From: Streptomyces sp. NBC_01551
GTDB taxonomy: Bacteria > Actinomycetota > Actinomycetes > Streptomycetales > Streptomycetaceae
Assembly (NCBI RefSeq): GCF_026339935.1
Contig: NZ_JAPEPX010000001.1
Location: forward strand, 4,583,501 to 4,647,500
Reading direction: 5' to 3'
Length of the DNA stretch: 64,000 nucleotides
Part shown: positions 37,323-46,276 of the stretch, piece by piece
Layout of the letters: the number at the start of each line of letters is the position of its first letter
How positions within the stretch are numbered: position 1 is the stretch's first letter
Made by a program: the position numbers and the translations under genes
The notes under the pieces: generated by a model
The model's input: the letters and a program-made list of their open reading frames with translations, nothing else
Database searches by the model: none
What the model was told of the DNA's origin: nothing

Positions 37323-40300
37323 CTAGCCCTCTGACGCCTTACCACCCGAACGAGTGGAACCCGCTGTCGCGCCGGCCTTCACGCCCCCCGCGCCCTGGCC
37401 GCCGACTCCGGGCTTCGCGCCACCCGAAGGCGCCTCGAATGATTCCAACGCCTCAAGAACGTCCTGGACACGGGAGATCTCCGCCTGAATGTCCTCGCGC
37501 CTGCGCACCAGGACCTCCAGCTCACGCCGCCCCTCCTCGACGAGCCGCTCCGCCTCCGCCCTGGCCTCCGCCAGCGTCGACTCGACCTCGCGGACCACGC
37601 CGGCCTTCTTCTGCTCGGCCTCCTTCAGCAGCGTCTCCGCCTTGCGGACCGCCGCGATGCGGACCTTGCTCGCCTCGCTGCTCGCGTCCGACACCAGCGC
37701 CTTGGCCTTCGCCTCGGCCTCCACGCTCTGCTCGGTCGCCGCGCGCACGAGCTTGTCCACGCGCTCGCCGGCCGACTTCATCTGCTCGGCCGACTCCCGG
37801 CGCGCACGCTCGTGCAGCTCCTCGACCTCGCCCTCGACGCGGGCGCGCAGCTCCTCCGCCCGCTCTCTTATGGCCGACGCGTCCGTCCGCGCGCCGACCA
37901 GCAGCTCGTCCGCGTCCGTACGGGCCTTCTCCACCAGGGAGTTGCCCTCGATCGTCGCCTCCGAGGTGATCCGCGCGGCCTCCTTGCGCGCCGCGTCGAC
38001 CATCGCGTCCGCCTGCTCCTCGGCCGCCGTGGTGGCGGCGAGGGCCTGCTGCTGCGCGTCGGAGGTCAGCTTCTCGGCCTCCGCCGAGGCCTCGGTGATG
38101 AGCCGGTCCACCTGCTCCGCGGCCTCGGTACGGCGCTTGTTGGCCGCCTCGCGCGCCTCGTCCAGCATCCGCTCGGACTCGGTACGGGCCTGCGTACGGG
38201 TGCGCTCCGCCTCGCTCGCGGCCGCCGCCTTGACCCGCTCGGCCTCCGACCGGGTACGGGTCGCGTGCTCCTGCGCCGAGGCCAGGGCCTCCGACGCCTC
38301 CGCGCGCAGCCGCTCCGCCTCGGTGGCGGCCTCGCCGACCGTGCGCTCGTTGTCCTTGCGGGTCTGCTCGACGAGCTTGTCCGCCTCGGACGCCGCCTCG
38401 GTGATGAGCCGGTCCGCCTGCTCGGCGGCCTCGCTGCGCAGCCGGTTCGCCGCCTCGCGCGCCTCGTCGAGGGTCTGCTCGGACTCCCGCTCGGCGCTCT
38501 CCAGCGTCTCGCTCGCCGCGACCGTGACCCGCTCGGCCTCCGCGGTGGCCTCGCCGATGATCCGGCCGCCCTCCGCGCGGGCCTCGTCCAGGGACCGGGC
38601 CGCCTCCGTGCGCAGCCGCTCGGCCTCCGCCGCCGCCTCGCCGACCGTGGCCTCGTTGGCCACGCGCGTCTCGTCGACCAGCCGGTCGCCCTCGGTACGG
38701 GCGTCGACCAGGATCCGCGCCGCGTCCCGCTCGGCCGCGGCCATCGTCTCGGCCGCCTGCTTCGTGAGCCGCTCGGCCTTCGCCGTCGCCTCGCCGACCG
38801 TGGCCTCGTTCGCGGCGCGCGTCTCCTGCGTGAGCCGCTCGGCCTCGGACGCGGCCTCGGTGATGAGCCGGTCCGCCTGCTCGGCGGCCTCGCTGCGCAG
38901 CCGGTTGGCCTCGGAGCGCGCCTCGTCCAGGGTGCCCGCCGCCTCGGCGCGGGTGGCGTCGGCCGCCAGGGCCGCCTCGGTGGTCAGCCGCTCGGCCTCC
39001 GCCGCCGCCTCGCCGACCGTCACCGCGTTCGCGGCCTCGGTCTCGTCGGTCAGCCGCTTGGCCTCCGCCGTCGCCTCGGCGACGATCCGGCCGCCCTCCG
39101 AGCGGGAGGCCTCCAGGGACTCCGCCGCCTCGCCGCGGATGCGGTTCGCGTCGTCCCGGGCGTCCGCGCGGGTACGGGTCGCGTCGCGCTCGGCCGCGGC
39201 CAGCGCGTCCGTCGCCTCGGTACGCACCCGCTGCGCGTACTCCGCGGTGTCGGTGCGCAGCTGCTCCGCCTCGGCGATCGCGTCGCCGACCGTGCGCTCG
39301 GCCAGCGCCTTCGCCGCGTCCGTCTCGGCCCGCGCCTCGGCGCGGATCCGGTTGGCGTCCCCGGTGGCGCGCTCGCGCTCGTCGTAGGCGTCCGCGCGGA
39401 CGCGGGCGGCCTCGGCCTCCGCCTCCGTCGTCGTACGCTCCGCCGCGTGCTCGGCGGCGCTGCGCAGCCCGGCGATCTCCTCCTCGGCCTGCTCGTGCAG
39501 CCCGGCCACGGAGTCCCGCACCTGCTGCGCGGTGGCCTCGGCCGCCGACACGACCTCCGACGCGCGCCGCTCGGCCTCCTCGGTCAGCCAGACCGCCTCG
39601 GCCTGCGCCTCCTCGGAGCGCTTGCGGGCCTGCGCCAGCAGTTCCTCGCTCTGCTCACGGGCCTGCGCCCGCTCGTTGCCCGCGTCCGTGCGGGCCGCGG
39701 CCAGCGTCTCCTCGGCCTCGCGGCGGCGCCGGGCGGCCTCCTCCTGGGCGGCGGCCAGCGCCTCCGCGGCCTCCGCGGAGACCCGCTCCGCGGCGGCCTT
39801 CGCCTCCGCGCGCAGCCGGTCCGCCGTCTCCTGGGCCTCGGAGCGCACCCGCTCCGCCTCGGCCTCGGCCTCGCCGCGCAGCCGTACGGCCACCTGCTCG
39901 GCCTCGGCGCGCACCCGGCCGGCGTCCTGCGCCGCCTCGGTGCGCAGTTGGTCGGCCTCCGCCTCCGACTGCGTCTGGAGGGTGCGGATCCGCTCCGCCG
40001 ACTCGGCACGCAGCCGGTCGTTCTCCTCGGTCGTCTCCCGGCGGATGTTCTCCGCCGCCGCGCGGGCGTCGCGCAGCGTCTGCTCGGCGGTGGACAGCCG
40101 GCCCTCGGCGTCGGTGTGCAGCCGCACGAGCTCCTCGTCGGCCTCCGCCCGCTTCGCGGCCAGCGCCTGCTCGGTCTGCTCGCGCCGCTCGCGCGCCGCC
40201 GCGTCGGCCTCGGCCCGGACTGCCTCCGCCTGCTCCTCGGCCTCCGCGCGCAGCCGCTCGGCCTCGGCGCGGGTGCGCTCCAGGGTCTCCTCGGCCTGCC

Positions 40301-41858
40301 GGCGCAGCGTGGTGGCCCGCTCGACGGCCTCGGCGCGGACCCGCTCGCTCTCGGCGCTCGCCCCGCCGCGCAGCTCGTCCGCGTCCGCCTTGGCCTTGCC
40401 CAGCAGCTCCTCGGCGGTCTTGGCCGCCTCCTCGATCTGCTGGACCGCCTCGCGGCGGGCCTCGCCCCGGATCCGCTCGCCCTCGGCGACGGCCTCGGCG
40501 CGCAGCTGCTCGGCCTCGCCGCGCAGCCGCCGGGCCTCCTCCTGGAGTTCGACCGTGCGGGCCCGGTACTCCTCGGTGTCGTCCTTCGCGGCGCCCTTGA
40601 GCTCGTCGGCTGTGGCCGCCGCCTGGGCGCGCAGCCGCTCCGCCTCGGACTCCGCCTCGCGGCGGATCCGCTCGGCCTCCTCGGACGCGGCGCGGGTCGT
40701 CGCCCGGGCGTCCTCCGAGGCCTTGTTCAGTACGTCCTCGGCCGTGCGGGCCGCCTTCGCCAGCTGCGCCGCGGTGTCCTCGGCGGCCGCGGCACGCGCC
40801 TGCTCGCCGGCCTCGGTGCGCATCCGCTCCACGGCGGCGCGGGCGTCGGCCAGGGTCTGCTCGGCCTCCGCCTTGAGGACCTCGGCATCCTTGGTGGCCT
40901 CGCCGACCAGCCGGGCGACCTGCTCCTTGGCGGTCCGGGTGCGCTGCTCGTTGACGGACTCGGCCGAGGACAGCTGCCGGGCGGCGCTCTCCTTGGCGTC
41001 CGCGAGCAGCTTCTCGGCCTCGGCGCGGGCCGTGCGCAGCGCCCCGTCGGCCTCTTGGACGCGGGCCTCGGCCACCCGGCCGAGGTCCAGGGTCTGCTGC
41101 CGGGTCTGCTCGGCCTCGGCGGAGGTGGTGGAACGCAGCCGCTCCGCGTGCTCGCTGGCCTCCTGGGCCTGCGAGGACGCGGCGGTGAGCAGCCGCTCGG
41201 CCTCCTTGCGGGCGCGCAGCAGCGTGTTCTCGGCCTCGGCGCGGGCGGCCTCGGCGTCGGAGGTCAGCCGGCGGCGGGCCTCCTCGGCGAGCCGGGCGGC
41301 CTCGGAGCGGGCGGCGTTCAGCGCCTGCTCGGACTCGGCCCGGGACTCCTCCATGAGCCGGCGCGCCTGCGCCTCGGTACGGGCGCGCAGCTGCTCGGCC
41401 CACGCCACGTTCTCGTTGACGTGCGCCTCGACGGTCTGGCGGCGCTCGTTGAGCTCCTGGTCCAGCCGCTGGCGCCGGTTTACGGCCTCGGTGTGCAGCT
41501 CGGCCTGCAGGCGCGCCTGGTGCTCGGCGTGCTCCTGCAGGATGCGCTGGGTCTGCGCCCGGGCGTCGCGCAGTTCGCGCTCGGCGTCGGAGCGCATCTG
41601 GTCGGCCTGGATCTGGGCATTGCGGAGCAGCTGCTCCGCCTGGTAGCCCATGTCCGCACTGTCGTAGGCCGGACGGGACGCCAGGCTGCGGCGTACCTCG
41701 TGGAGCTTGGCCCGCAACACCTCGACCTGGTACCCCAGGTCCTCGGCGTGCTGGACGGCCTTCCCGCGCTCCTTCTTCAGCCGCTCCATCTCGGCTTCGA
41801 AGCGCGAGAGATGGTCGGCTTCAGCCTGATGGCTCTCCTGGCTTTCGTAGCCCCGCAC
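37323..41858 (-). CDS. scy: Polarity scaffold protein Scy, giant coiled coil
   Basis: 1511 residues, nearly all coiled coil, organising the tip-polarity complex with DivIVA and FilP. After an N-terminal heptad segment (to about 140) it is built of a 51-residue repeat. DNA copies of one repeat segment lie exactly 306 and 459 bases apart (2 and 3 units of 51 codons). The C-terminus beyond about residue 1475 is non-coiled, Gly-rich. The GTG at 41858 (VRGYESQE) has GGATGGG upstream; a TTG at 41900 is less likely. It appears longer than the roughly 1,326 residues I recall for S. coelicolor. Confidence 0.93.
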   Translation of the reverse strand: MRGYESQESHQAEADHLSRFEAEMERLKKERGKAVQHAEDLGYQVEVLRAKLHEVRRSLASRPAYDSADMGYQAEQLLRNAQIQADQMRSDAERELRDARAQTQRILQEHAEHQARLQAELHTEAVNRRQRLDQELNERRQTVEAHVNENVAWAEQLRARTEAQARRLMEESRAESEQALNAARSEAARLAEEARRRLTSDAEAARAEAENTLLRARKEAERLLTAASSQAQEASEHAERLRSTTSAEAEQTRQQTLDLGRVAEARVQEADGALRTARAEAEKLLADAKESAARQLSSAESVNEQRTRTAKEQVARLVGEATKDAEVLKAEAEQTLADARAAVERMRTEAGEQARAAAAEDTAAQLAKAARTAEDVLNKASEDARATTRAASEEAERIRREAESEAERLRAQAAATADELKGAAKDDTEEYRARTVELQEEARRLRGEAEQLRAEAVAEGERIRGEARREAVQQIEEAAKTAEELLGKAKADADELRGGASAESERVRAEAVERATTLRRQAEETLERTRAEAERLRAEAEEQAEAVRAEADAAARERREQTEQALAAKRAEADEELVRLHTDAEGRLSTAEQTLRDARAAAENIRRETTEENDRLRAESAERIRTLQTQSEAEADQLRTEAAQDAGRVRAEAEQVAVRLRGEAEAEAERVRSEAQETADRLRAEAKAAAERVSAEAAEALAAAQEEAARRRREAEETLAAARTDAGNERAQAREQSEELLAQARKRSEEAQAEAVWLTEEAERRASEVVSAAEATAQQVRDSVAGLHEQAEEEIAGLRSAAEHAAERTTTEAEAEAARVRADAYDERERATGDANRIRAEARAETDAAKALAERTVGDAIAEAEQLRTDTAEYAQRVRTEATDALAAAERDATRTRADARDDANRIRGEAAESLEASRSEGGRIVAEATAEAKRLTDETEAANAVTVGEAAAEAERLTTEAALAADATRAEAAGTLDEARSEANRLRSEAAEQADRLITEAASEAERLTQETRAANEATVGEATAKAERLTKQAAETMAAAERDAARILVDARTEGDRLVDETRVANEATVGEAAAEAERLRTEAARSLDEARAEGGRIIGEATAEAERVTVAASETLESAERESEQTLDEAREAANRLRSEAAEQADRLITEAASEADKLVEQTRKDNERTVGEAATEAERLRAEASEALASAQEHATRTRSEAERVKAAAASEAERTRTQARTESERMLDEAREAANKRRTEAAEQVDRLITEASAEAEKLTSDAQQQALAATTAAEEQADAMVDAARKEAARITSEATIEGNSLVEKARTDADELLVGARTDASAIRERAEELRARVEGEVEELHERARRESAEQMKSAGERVDKLVRAATEQSVEAEAKAKALVSDASSEASKVRIAAVRKAETLLKEAEQKKAGVVREVESTLAEARAEAERLVEEGRRELEVLVRRREDIQAEISRVQDVLEALESFEAPSGGAKPGVGGQGAGGVKAGATAGSTRSGGKASEG
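38095..38906 (-). repeat. 51-codon repeat copies inside scy
   Basis: The 65-base segments 38383-38447 and 38842-38906 differ at one base and lie 459 bases apart. A more divergent copy starts with GTGATGAGCCGGTCC at 38095, 306 bases before its counterpart at 38401. These are exact multiples of 153 bases, so unequal exchange between units would keep frame. Confidence 0.85.
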
Positions 41859-41993
41859 AGCGCGGTCCCATCCGTCCCCTGGTCGCAAGCTCACTCCCAA
41901 TTGAGCATCGCTCGCCCGCTGAACGACGCCCCCGGGGGAATGGTGTCAGATGGGGGCAGGGTCCACAGGCCCCGACCCCGTCTCCGCACCGAA

Positions 41994-42028
41994 CCCCGGC
42001 CGAGCCACGGCCACTCTACCGGCCGGGG
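41994..42028 (-). terminator. Probable terminator of the epimerase gene
   Basis: CCCCGGCC (41994-42001) and GGCCGGGG (42021-42028) form an 8-bp perfect stem with a 19-base loop, 22 bases beyond the stop at 42050 and before scy. Confidence 0.5.
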
Positions 42029-42049
42029 AATCGGGCCATCAGTGATCCG

Positions 42050-42478
42050 TCAGTGCTCGGGGTTGGAGGTGACCAGTTCGGTGAGGACTCCGTGGCAGTC
42101 CTTGGGGTGGAGGAAGGTGATGGAAGAGCCCATGGAACCGGTGCGCGGCTGGTCGTACAGGACCCGGACGCCCTTGCCGCGGATGGCCTCCGAGTCGCCC
42201 TGGACGTCCTCGGTGCCGAACGCGATGTGGTGGACCCCCTCACCGTTCTTGGCCAGCCACTTGCCGACCGCGGAGTCCTCGCGGGTGGGCTCCAGGAGCT
42301 GGAGGTACGAGGCCCCGCCGTCGGAGGTCTCGTTGATCTTGAGCATGGCCTCGCGGACGCCCTGCTCCTCGTTGACCTCGGAGTGGAACACCTCGAACCC
42401 GTAGGTGGCACGGTAGAACTCGACAGTCTTGTCCAGGTCGAAGCAGGCGATCCCGATGTGGTCGATTCTTGTCAGCAT
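42050..42478 (-). CDS. mce: Methylmalonyl-CoA epimerase
   Basis: Interconverts the 2R and 2S isomers of methylmalonyl-CoA, linking propionyl-CoA carboxylation and the B12-dependent mutase. 142 residues as two VOC (glyoxalase-fold) modules. Metal ligands are visible: His7 (DHIGIA), the Glu in LQLLEP, the His in GVHHIAFGT and the late Glu in VLTELV. The ATG at 42478 matches the family start [10 protein letters not shown]. It is divergent from the thiolase and meaB genes. Confidence 0.93.
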   Translation of the reverse strand: MLTRIDHIGIACFDLDKTVEFYRATYGFEVFHSEVNEEQGVREAMLKINETSDGGASYLQLLEPTREDSAVGKWLAKNGEGVHHIAFGTEDVQGDSEAIRGKGVRVLYDQPRTGSMGSSITFLHPKDCHGVLTELVTSNPEH

Positions 42479-42615
42479 GGGACCAGTGCACCGCCGAGGA
42501 GGGTGGTCACGCAACGTGCCAGCGATCACACCGACTGCCGGGTGACGGGGCGGGTACCGCTCAGTACATTCAGGTAAACCCTCGTTCACTCCTCATCTGC
42601 AAGGGGCTGTGCCTC

Positions 42616-43830
42616 ATGTCCGGAACGAACAACACCACGTCAGTGATCGTCGCAGGGGCCCGCACGCCCATGGGGCGGCTGCTCGGCTCGCTGAAGTCCT
42701 TCTCGGGCGCCGACCTCGGCGGCTTCGCCATCAAGTCCGCGCTGGAGCGGGCCGGGATCTCCGGCGACCAGGTCCAGTACGTGATCATGGGCCAGGTGCT
42801 CCAGGCCGGCGCGGGCCAGATCCCCGCCCGCCAGGCCGCGGTCAAGGCCGGCATCCCCATGAACGTGCCCGCGCTCACCGTGAACAAGGTGTGCCTCTCG
42901 GGCCTGGACGCCATCGCGCTGGCCGACCAGCTGATCCGCGCCGGTGAGTTCGACATCGTGGTCGCCGGCGGCCAGGAGTCCATGACCAACGCCCCGCACC
43001 TGCTCCCGAAGTCCCGCGAGGGCTACAAGTACGGCGCCATCGAGATGCTCGACGCCATGGCGTACGACGGTCTCACCGACGCGTTCGAGAACATCCCGAT
43101 GGGGCTGTCCACCGAGCACCACAACACCCTCCTCGGCATCGAGCGCGCCCCGCAGGACGAGTTCTCGGCGCTCTCGCACCAGAAGGCCGCCGCGGCGCAG
43201 AAGAACGGCGTCTTCGACGCCGAGATCACCCCCGTCGAGATCCCGCAGCGCAAGGGCGACCCGGTCGTCTTCGCGCACGACGAGGGCGTCCGCCCGGAGA
43301 CCACGGCCGAGTCCCTGGCCAAGCTGCGCCCGGCCTTCACCAAGGACGGCACCATCACCGCCGGAAGCTCCTCCCAGATCAGCGACGGCGCCGCCGCCGT
43401 GGTCGTGATGAGCAAGGCGAAGGCCGAGGAGCTGGGCCTGGAGTGGCTCGCCGAGATCGGAGCCCACGGCAACGTGGCCGGCCCGGACAACTCGCTGCAC
43501 CCGCAGCCGACGAACGCCATCCTGCACGCCCTGAAGAAGGACGGCCTGGAGGTCGGTGACCTGGACCTCATCGAGATCAACGAGGCCTTCGCGGCGGTCG
43601 CCGTCCAGTCGGTCAAGGACCTCGGCGTGTCCCCGGAAAAGGTGAACGTCAACGGTGGCGCCATCGCGCTGGGCCACCCGATCGGCATGTCCGGCGCCCG
43701 CGTGGTGCTGCACCTGGCGCTGGAGCTCAAGCGCCGCGGCGGCGGCATCGGCGCGGCCGCGCTGTGCGGCGGCGGCGGCCAGGGCGACGCGCTGATCGTC
43801 CGCGTGCCCGGCAACGGCGCGAAGGCGTAG
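42616..43830 (+). CDS. Acetyl-CoA C-acetyltransferase (thiolase)
   Basis: Condenses two acetyl-CoA to acetoacetyl-CoA or does the reverse thiolysis. 404 residues: nucleophilic Cys in [11 protein letters not shown] (near 95), GGQESM, the His in [14 protein letters not shown], and the second catalytic Cys in [11 protein letters not shown]. The ATG at 42616 is preceded by AAGGGG. It is followed 11 bases later by meaB, and they probably share a transcript. The product fits the 3-hydroxybutyryl-CoA dehydrogenase at 24,630. Confidence 0.94.
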   Translation: MSGTNNTTSVIVAGARTPMGRLLGSLKSFSGADLGGFAIKSALERAGISGDQVQYVIMGQVLQAGAGQIPARQAAVKAGIPMNVPALTVNKVCLSGLDAIALADQLIRAGEFDIVVAGGQESMTNAPHLLPKSREGYKYGAIEMLDAMAYDGLTDAFENIPMGLSTEHHNTLLGIERAPQDEFSALSHQKAAAAQKNGVFDAEITPVEIPQRKGDPVVFAHDEGVRPETTAESLAKLRPAFTKDGTITAGSSSQISDGAAAVVVMSKAKAEELGLEWLAEIGAHGNVAGPDNSLHPQPTNAILHALKKDGLEVGDLDLIEINEAFAAVAVQSVKDLGVSPEKVNVNGGAIALGHPIGMSGARVVLHLALELKRRGGGIGAAALCGGGGQGDALIVRVPGNGAKA

Positions 43831-43841
43831 GTGCTGCTCGG

Positions 43842-44804
43842 ATGACGACGGTGGACGTCCCCACGCTGGTGGCGCAGGCCCGCGAGGGCCGGCCGCGGGC
43901 CGTGGCCCGGCTGATCTCACTGGTCGAGGGGGCGTCCCCGCAACTGCGCGAGGTGATGGCGGCCCTGGCCCCGCTGACCGGCGGGGCGTACGTGGTGGGC
44001 CTGACCGGCTCCCCGGGCGTGGGCAAGTCCACGTCCACCTCGGCGCTGGTGTCGGCCTACCGCAAGGCCGGCAAGCGCGTCGGCGTGCTCGCCGTGGACC
44101 CGTCCTCGCCGTTCAGCGGGGGCGCGCTCCTCGGCGACCGGGTGCGGATGTCGGACCACGCCTCGGACCCGGGGGTCTACATCCGCTCCATGGCCACCCG
44201 CGGCCACCTGGGCGGCCTCGCGTGGGCCGCCCCGCAGGCGATCCGGGTGCTGGACGCGGCCGGCTGCGAGGTGATCCTGGTCGAGACGGTCGGGGTCGGG
44301 CAGTCGGAGGTGGAGATCGCCTCGCAGGCCGACACCTCGGTGGTGCTGCTGGCCCCCGGGATGGGCGACGGGATCCAGGCCGCGAAGGCGGGCATCCTGG
44401 AGATCGGCGACGTGTACGTGGTGAACAAGGCGGACCGGGACGGCGCGGACGCCACCGCCCGGGAGCTGAACCACATGCTGGGCCTGGGCGAGGCCCGGGG
44501 CCGGGACGACTGGCGGCCGCCGATCGTCAAGACGGTCGCAGCGCGCGGGCAGGGCATCGACGAGCTGGTCGAGGCGCTGGAGAAGCACCGGGAGTGGATG
44601 GACAAGCGCGGGGTGCTGGCCGAGCGCCGCACGGCCCGGGCGGCCCGCGAGGTCGAGACCATCGCTGTGACGGCCCTGCGGGCCCGGATGGCCGATCTGC
44701 ACGGCGACGCGCACCTCGACGCGCTGGCCGCCCGGGTCGCGACGGGCGAGCTGGACCCGTACGCGGCCTCGGACGCGCTGCTGGCGACGCTGACGGAGGC
44801 CTGA
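43842..44804 (+). CDS. meaB: Acyl-CoA mutase-associated G-protein MeaB
   Basis: GTPase chaperone that loads adenosylcobalamin into acyl-CoA mutases and protects them from inactivation. 320 residues: Walker A GSPGVGKS (56-63), switch II/metal site ETVGVGQSE, base-recognition NKAD, and the C-terminal dimerisation helices. The likely client in this window is IcmA or a methylmalonyl-CoA mutase elsewhere. The ATG at 43842 lies 11 bases after the thiolase stop. Confidence 0.94.
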   Translation: MTTVDVPTLVAQAREGRPRAVARLISLVEGASPQLREVMAALAPLTGGAYVVGLTGSPGVGKSTSTSALVSAYRKAGKRVGVLAVDPSSPFSGGALLGDRVRMSDHASDPGVYIRSMATRGHLGGLAWAAPQAIRVLDAAGCEVILVETVGVGQSEVEIASQADTSVVLLAPGMGDGIQAAKAGILEIGDVYVVNKADRDGADATARELNHMLGLGEARGRDDWRPPIVKTVAARGQGIDELVEALEKHREWMDKRGVLAERRTARAAREVETIAVTALRARMADLHGDAHLDALAARVATGELDPYAASDALLATLTEA

Positions 44805-44817
44805 GCGGCCCCTGGGC

Positions 44818-44868
44818 ACACGCGAGCGCCGCGCCCCGGTTCCTTCCCGGGGCGCGGCGCTCGCGTGT
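44818..44868. terminator. Very strong bidirectional terminator between meaB and the bL37 gene
   Basis: A perfect 22-bp stem (44818-44839 with 44847-44868) has a 7-base loop. It starts 13 bases after the meaB stop and ends 16 bases from the convergent bL37 stop. Confidence 0.88.
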
Positions 44869-44884
44869 CCGTACGGCGCAGCGG

Positions 44885-44959
44885 TCAGGCGTTGGGACGC
44901 TTGCCGTGGTTCGCCTTCTTCTTCTTGCGTGCTCGCTTCTTGTTGCCGCGCTTGGCCAT
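44885..44959 (-). CDS. 24-residue ribosomal protein bL37
   Basis: A tiny, extremely basic peptide: it begins MAKRGNKKR, has an Arg/Lys run in the middle and ends ANHGKRPNA. This matches the actinobacterial large-subunit protein bL37 seen in mycobacterial ribosome structures (from memory). The ATG at 44959 has GAGGGAG upstream. A TAGACT -10 box lies at 45002-45007 on the same strand. It is too short for most gene finders. Confidence 0.85.
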   Translation of the reverse strand: MAKRGNKKRARKKKKANHGKRPNA

Positions 44960-45001
44960 GACGCCACTCCCTCGAAGATCGGGGTAATCCGGGCGTTCGC
45001 C

Positions 45002-45007
45002 AGTCTA
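45002..45007 (-). promoter_or_regulatory. Candidate -10 box of the bL37 gene
   Basis: TAGACT on the minus strand matches the common Streptomyces housekeeping -10 box, 43 bases before the ATG. No convincing -35 box was seen at 16-19 bases upstream. Confidence 0.4.
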
Positions 45008-45032
45008 GGGGCGCCGGGTCCGCCGCGCAGGC

Positions 45033-45614
45033 TCAGTTGTCGTTCTCGTCGTCGTCGTTCTCGTCGTTGTCCGAGTCCGACGAGGACACGGTGGCCTTGC
45101 CGGTCGTGGGATCGACGTGGACGTTCTTGGTGTCGCCGTTGGCGGACTTGATCTCCACGTTCCAGTAGTCGGAGCCGCCGTTGCCGTCGTCGTCCCAGTC
45201 CACCGACTGGACCTGGCCGGGATGGGCCTTGACGGCCGCCTTGATCGCCTGCTGGGCGGTGACCTTCGCGGCGAGCAGTTGCTTCTGCTCACCGGAGTCG
45301 TCGTCACCGTCGTCGTCCGCGTTCTCGGTGAAGACCTTGCCGCTGCGGGTGTCGACCGTCAGCTCGGCGTGCGTACCGTTCTTGCCGATCACGTCGACGT
45401 GCCAGACCGGGCCGTCCTTGTCGAGGGACTCGACGGTGCCGGGATAGTGCTTCACGGCCGCCGCGGCCGCTCCCGCGGCGTCGACGTCGACGCGCGCCGC
45501 CGCGGCGGAGCCGGTTCTGGCCGCGTCGGAGGGGGACGCGGCGACGGCCGCGGCCGGGCCCCCCACCATCAGGACCACGGCCGCGGCCGTCGAGATGTAC
45601 GCGTTGCGCTGCAT
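45033..45614 (-). CDS. Secreted PepSY-domain protein
   Basis: 193 residues: signal peptide about 1-27 (ending PAAAVAASPS), then two PepSY modules (about 50-95 and 108-170), each with the pattern AxxAAVxxxPGxVxSxDxD...WxVxVxxxNGxxxxxxVDxxTGK. The C-terminus is a run of Asp/Asn/Glu. PepSY domains are thought to bind or inhibit peptidases outside the cell. The ATG at 45614 has GAGGAGG upstream; the frame opens further but without a signal. Confidence 0.87.
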   Translation of the reverse strand: MQRNAYISTAAAVVLMVGGPAAAVAASPSDAARTGSAAAARVDVDAAGAAAAAVKHYPGTVESLDKDGPVWHVDVIGKNGTHAELTVDTRSGKVFTENADDDGDDDSGEQKQLLAAKVTAQQAIKAAVKAHPGQVQSVDWDDDGNGGSDYWNVEIKSANGDTKNVHVDPTTGKATVSSSDSDNDENDDDENDN

Positions 45615-45720
45615 GGCTGACCTCCTCGGGCCGGCCGGGGCGCTTACGGTTGCTCGGCGGGCGGCCGGCGAGTGGGCGATACGGCCCATTCTCCGGGAAA
45701 CCCGCACGGACGGCGCGCGG

Positions 45721-46206
45721 TCAGCCCTTGCCGCGGTTGGTCCGCAGGTGGTCGGCCACCGGGTTCAGCGACTCCCGCAGCGCCGCGAGGGCCTCCGGGG
45801 ACAGCAGGTCGATGAAGTGCCGGCGGACGGACGCCACGTGGTGCGGGGCGACCTTCCGCATGAGCTCCATGCCCTCGTCGGTGAGCACCGCGAACAGGCC
45901 GCGGCGGTCGGACTCGCAGTTCACCCGGCGGACGAGGCCGGCCGCCTCCATCCGGGTGATCTGGTGGGACAGCCGGCTCTTGGACTGCAGCGTCGACGTC
46001 GCGAGGTCGCTCATCCGCATCCGCAGTCCCTCGGACTCCGAAAGGTTCACGAGGATCTCGTAGTCGTTATTGGTGAGTCCGAAGGGCTGGAGATCCTTTT
46101 CCAGCTGGTGCATCAGCAGTCTGCTGACGTCCAGATGGGTGCGCCAGGCGCACTGCTCGGCGTCGGTCAGCCAGCGCGTGGCCGTCTCGGTCTCCATGGT
46201 CTCCAT
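45721..46206 (-). CDS. MarR-family transcriptional regulator
   Basis: 161 residues: dimerisation helices at both ends and a winged helix (NDYEILVNLSES, RMRMSDLATSTLQSKSRLSHQITRMEAAGLVRRVNCESDRRG). It lies between the PepSY gene and the AIM24 triplet on the same strand. The AT-richer stretch upstream (46207-46250) may hold its operator, but no clean palindrome was identified. Ligand and targets unknown. The ATG at 46206 is taken; ATG 46197 is also possible. Confidence 0.88.
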   Translation of the reverse strand: METMETETATRWLTDAEQCAWRTHLDVSRLLMHQLEKDLQPFGLTNNDYEILVNLSESEGLRMRMSDLATSTLQSKSRLSHQITRMEAAGLVRRVNCESDRRGLFAVLTDEGMELMRKVAPHHVASVRRHFIDLLSPEALAALRESLNPVADHLRTNRGKG

Positions 46207-46276
46207 GAATGAACTCTACCTAAGAAGTTGAATTACGTACAAAAACAGGAAGATCTGCGGTCGCTCCCGCGGGCGC

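Noticed and set aside
37812..42404. A 1530-codon open frame on the + strand opposite scy, and a 704-codon one in another frame
   Set aside because: They are shadows: the coiled-coil codons of scy (GCC, GAG, CGG) rarely give stops in other frames. The translations are low-complexity Leu/Gly/Arg or Ser/Ala, and the minus-strand Scy is a recognised family.
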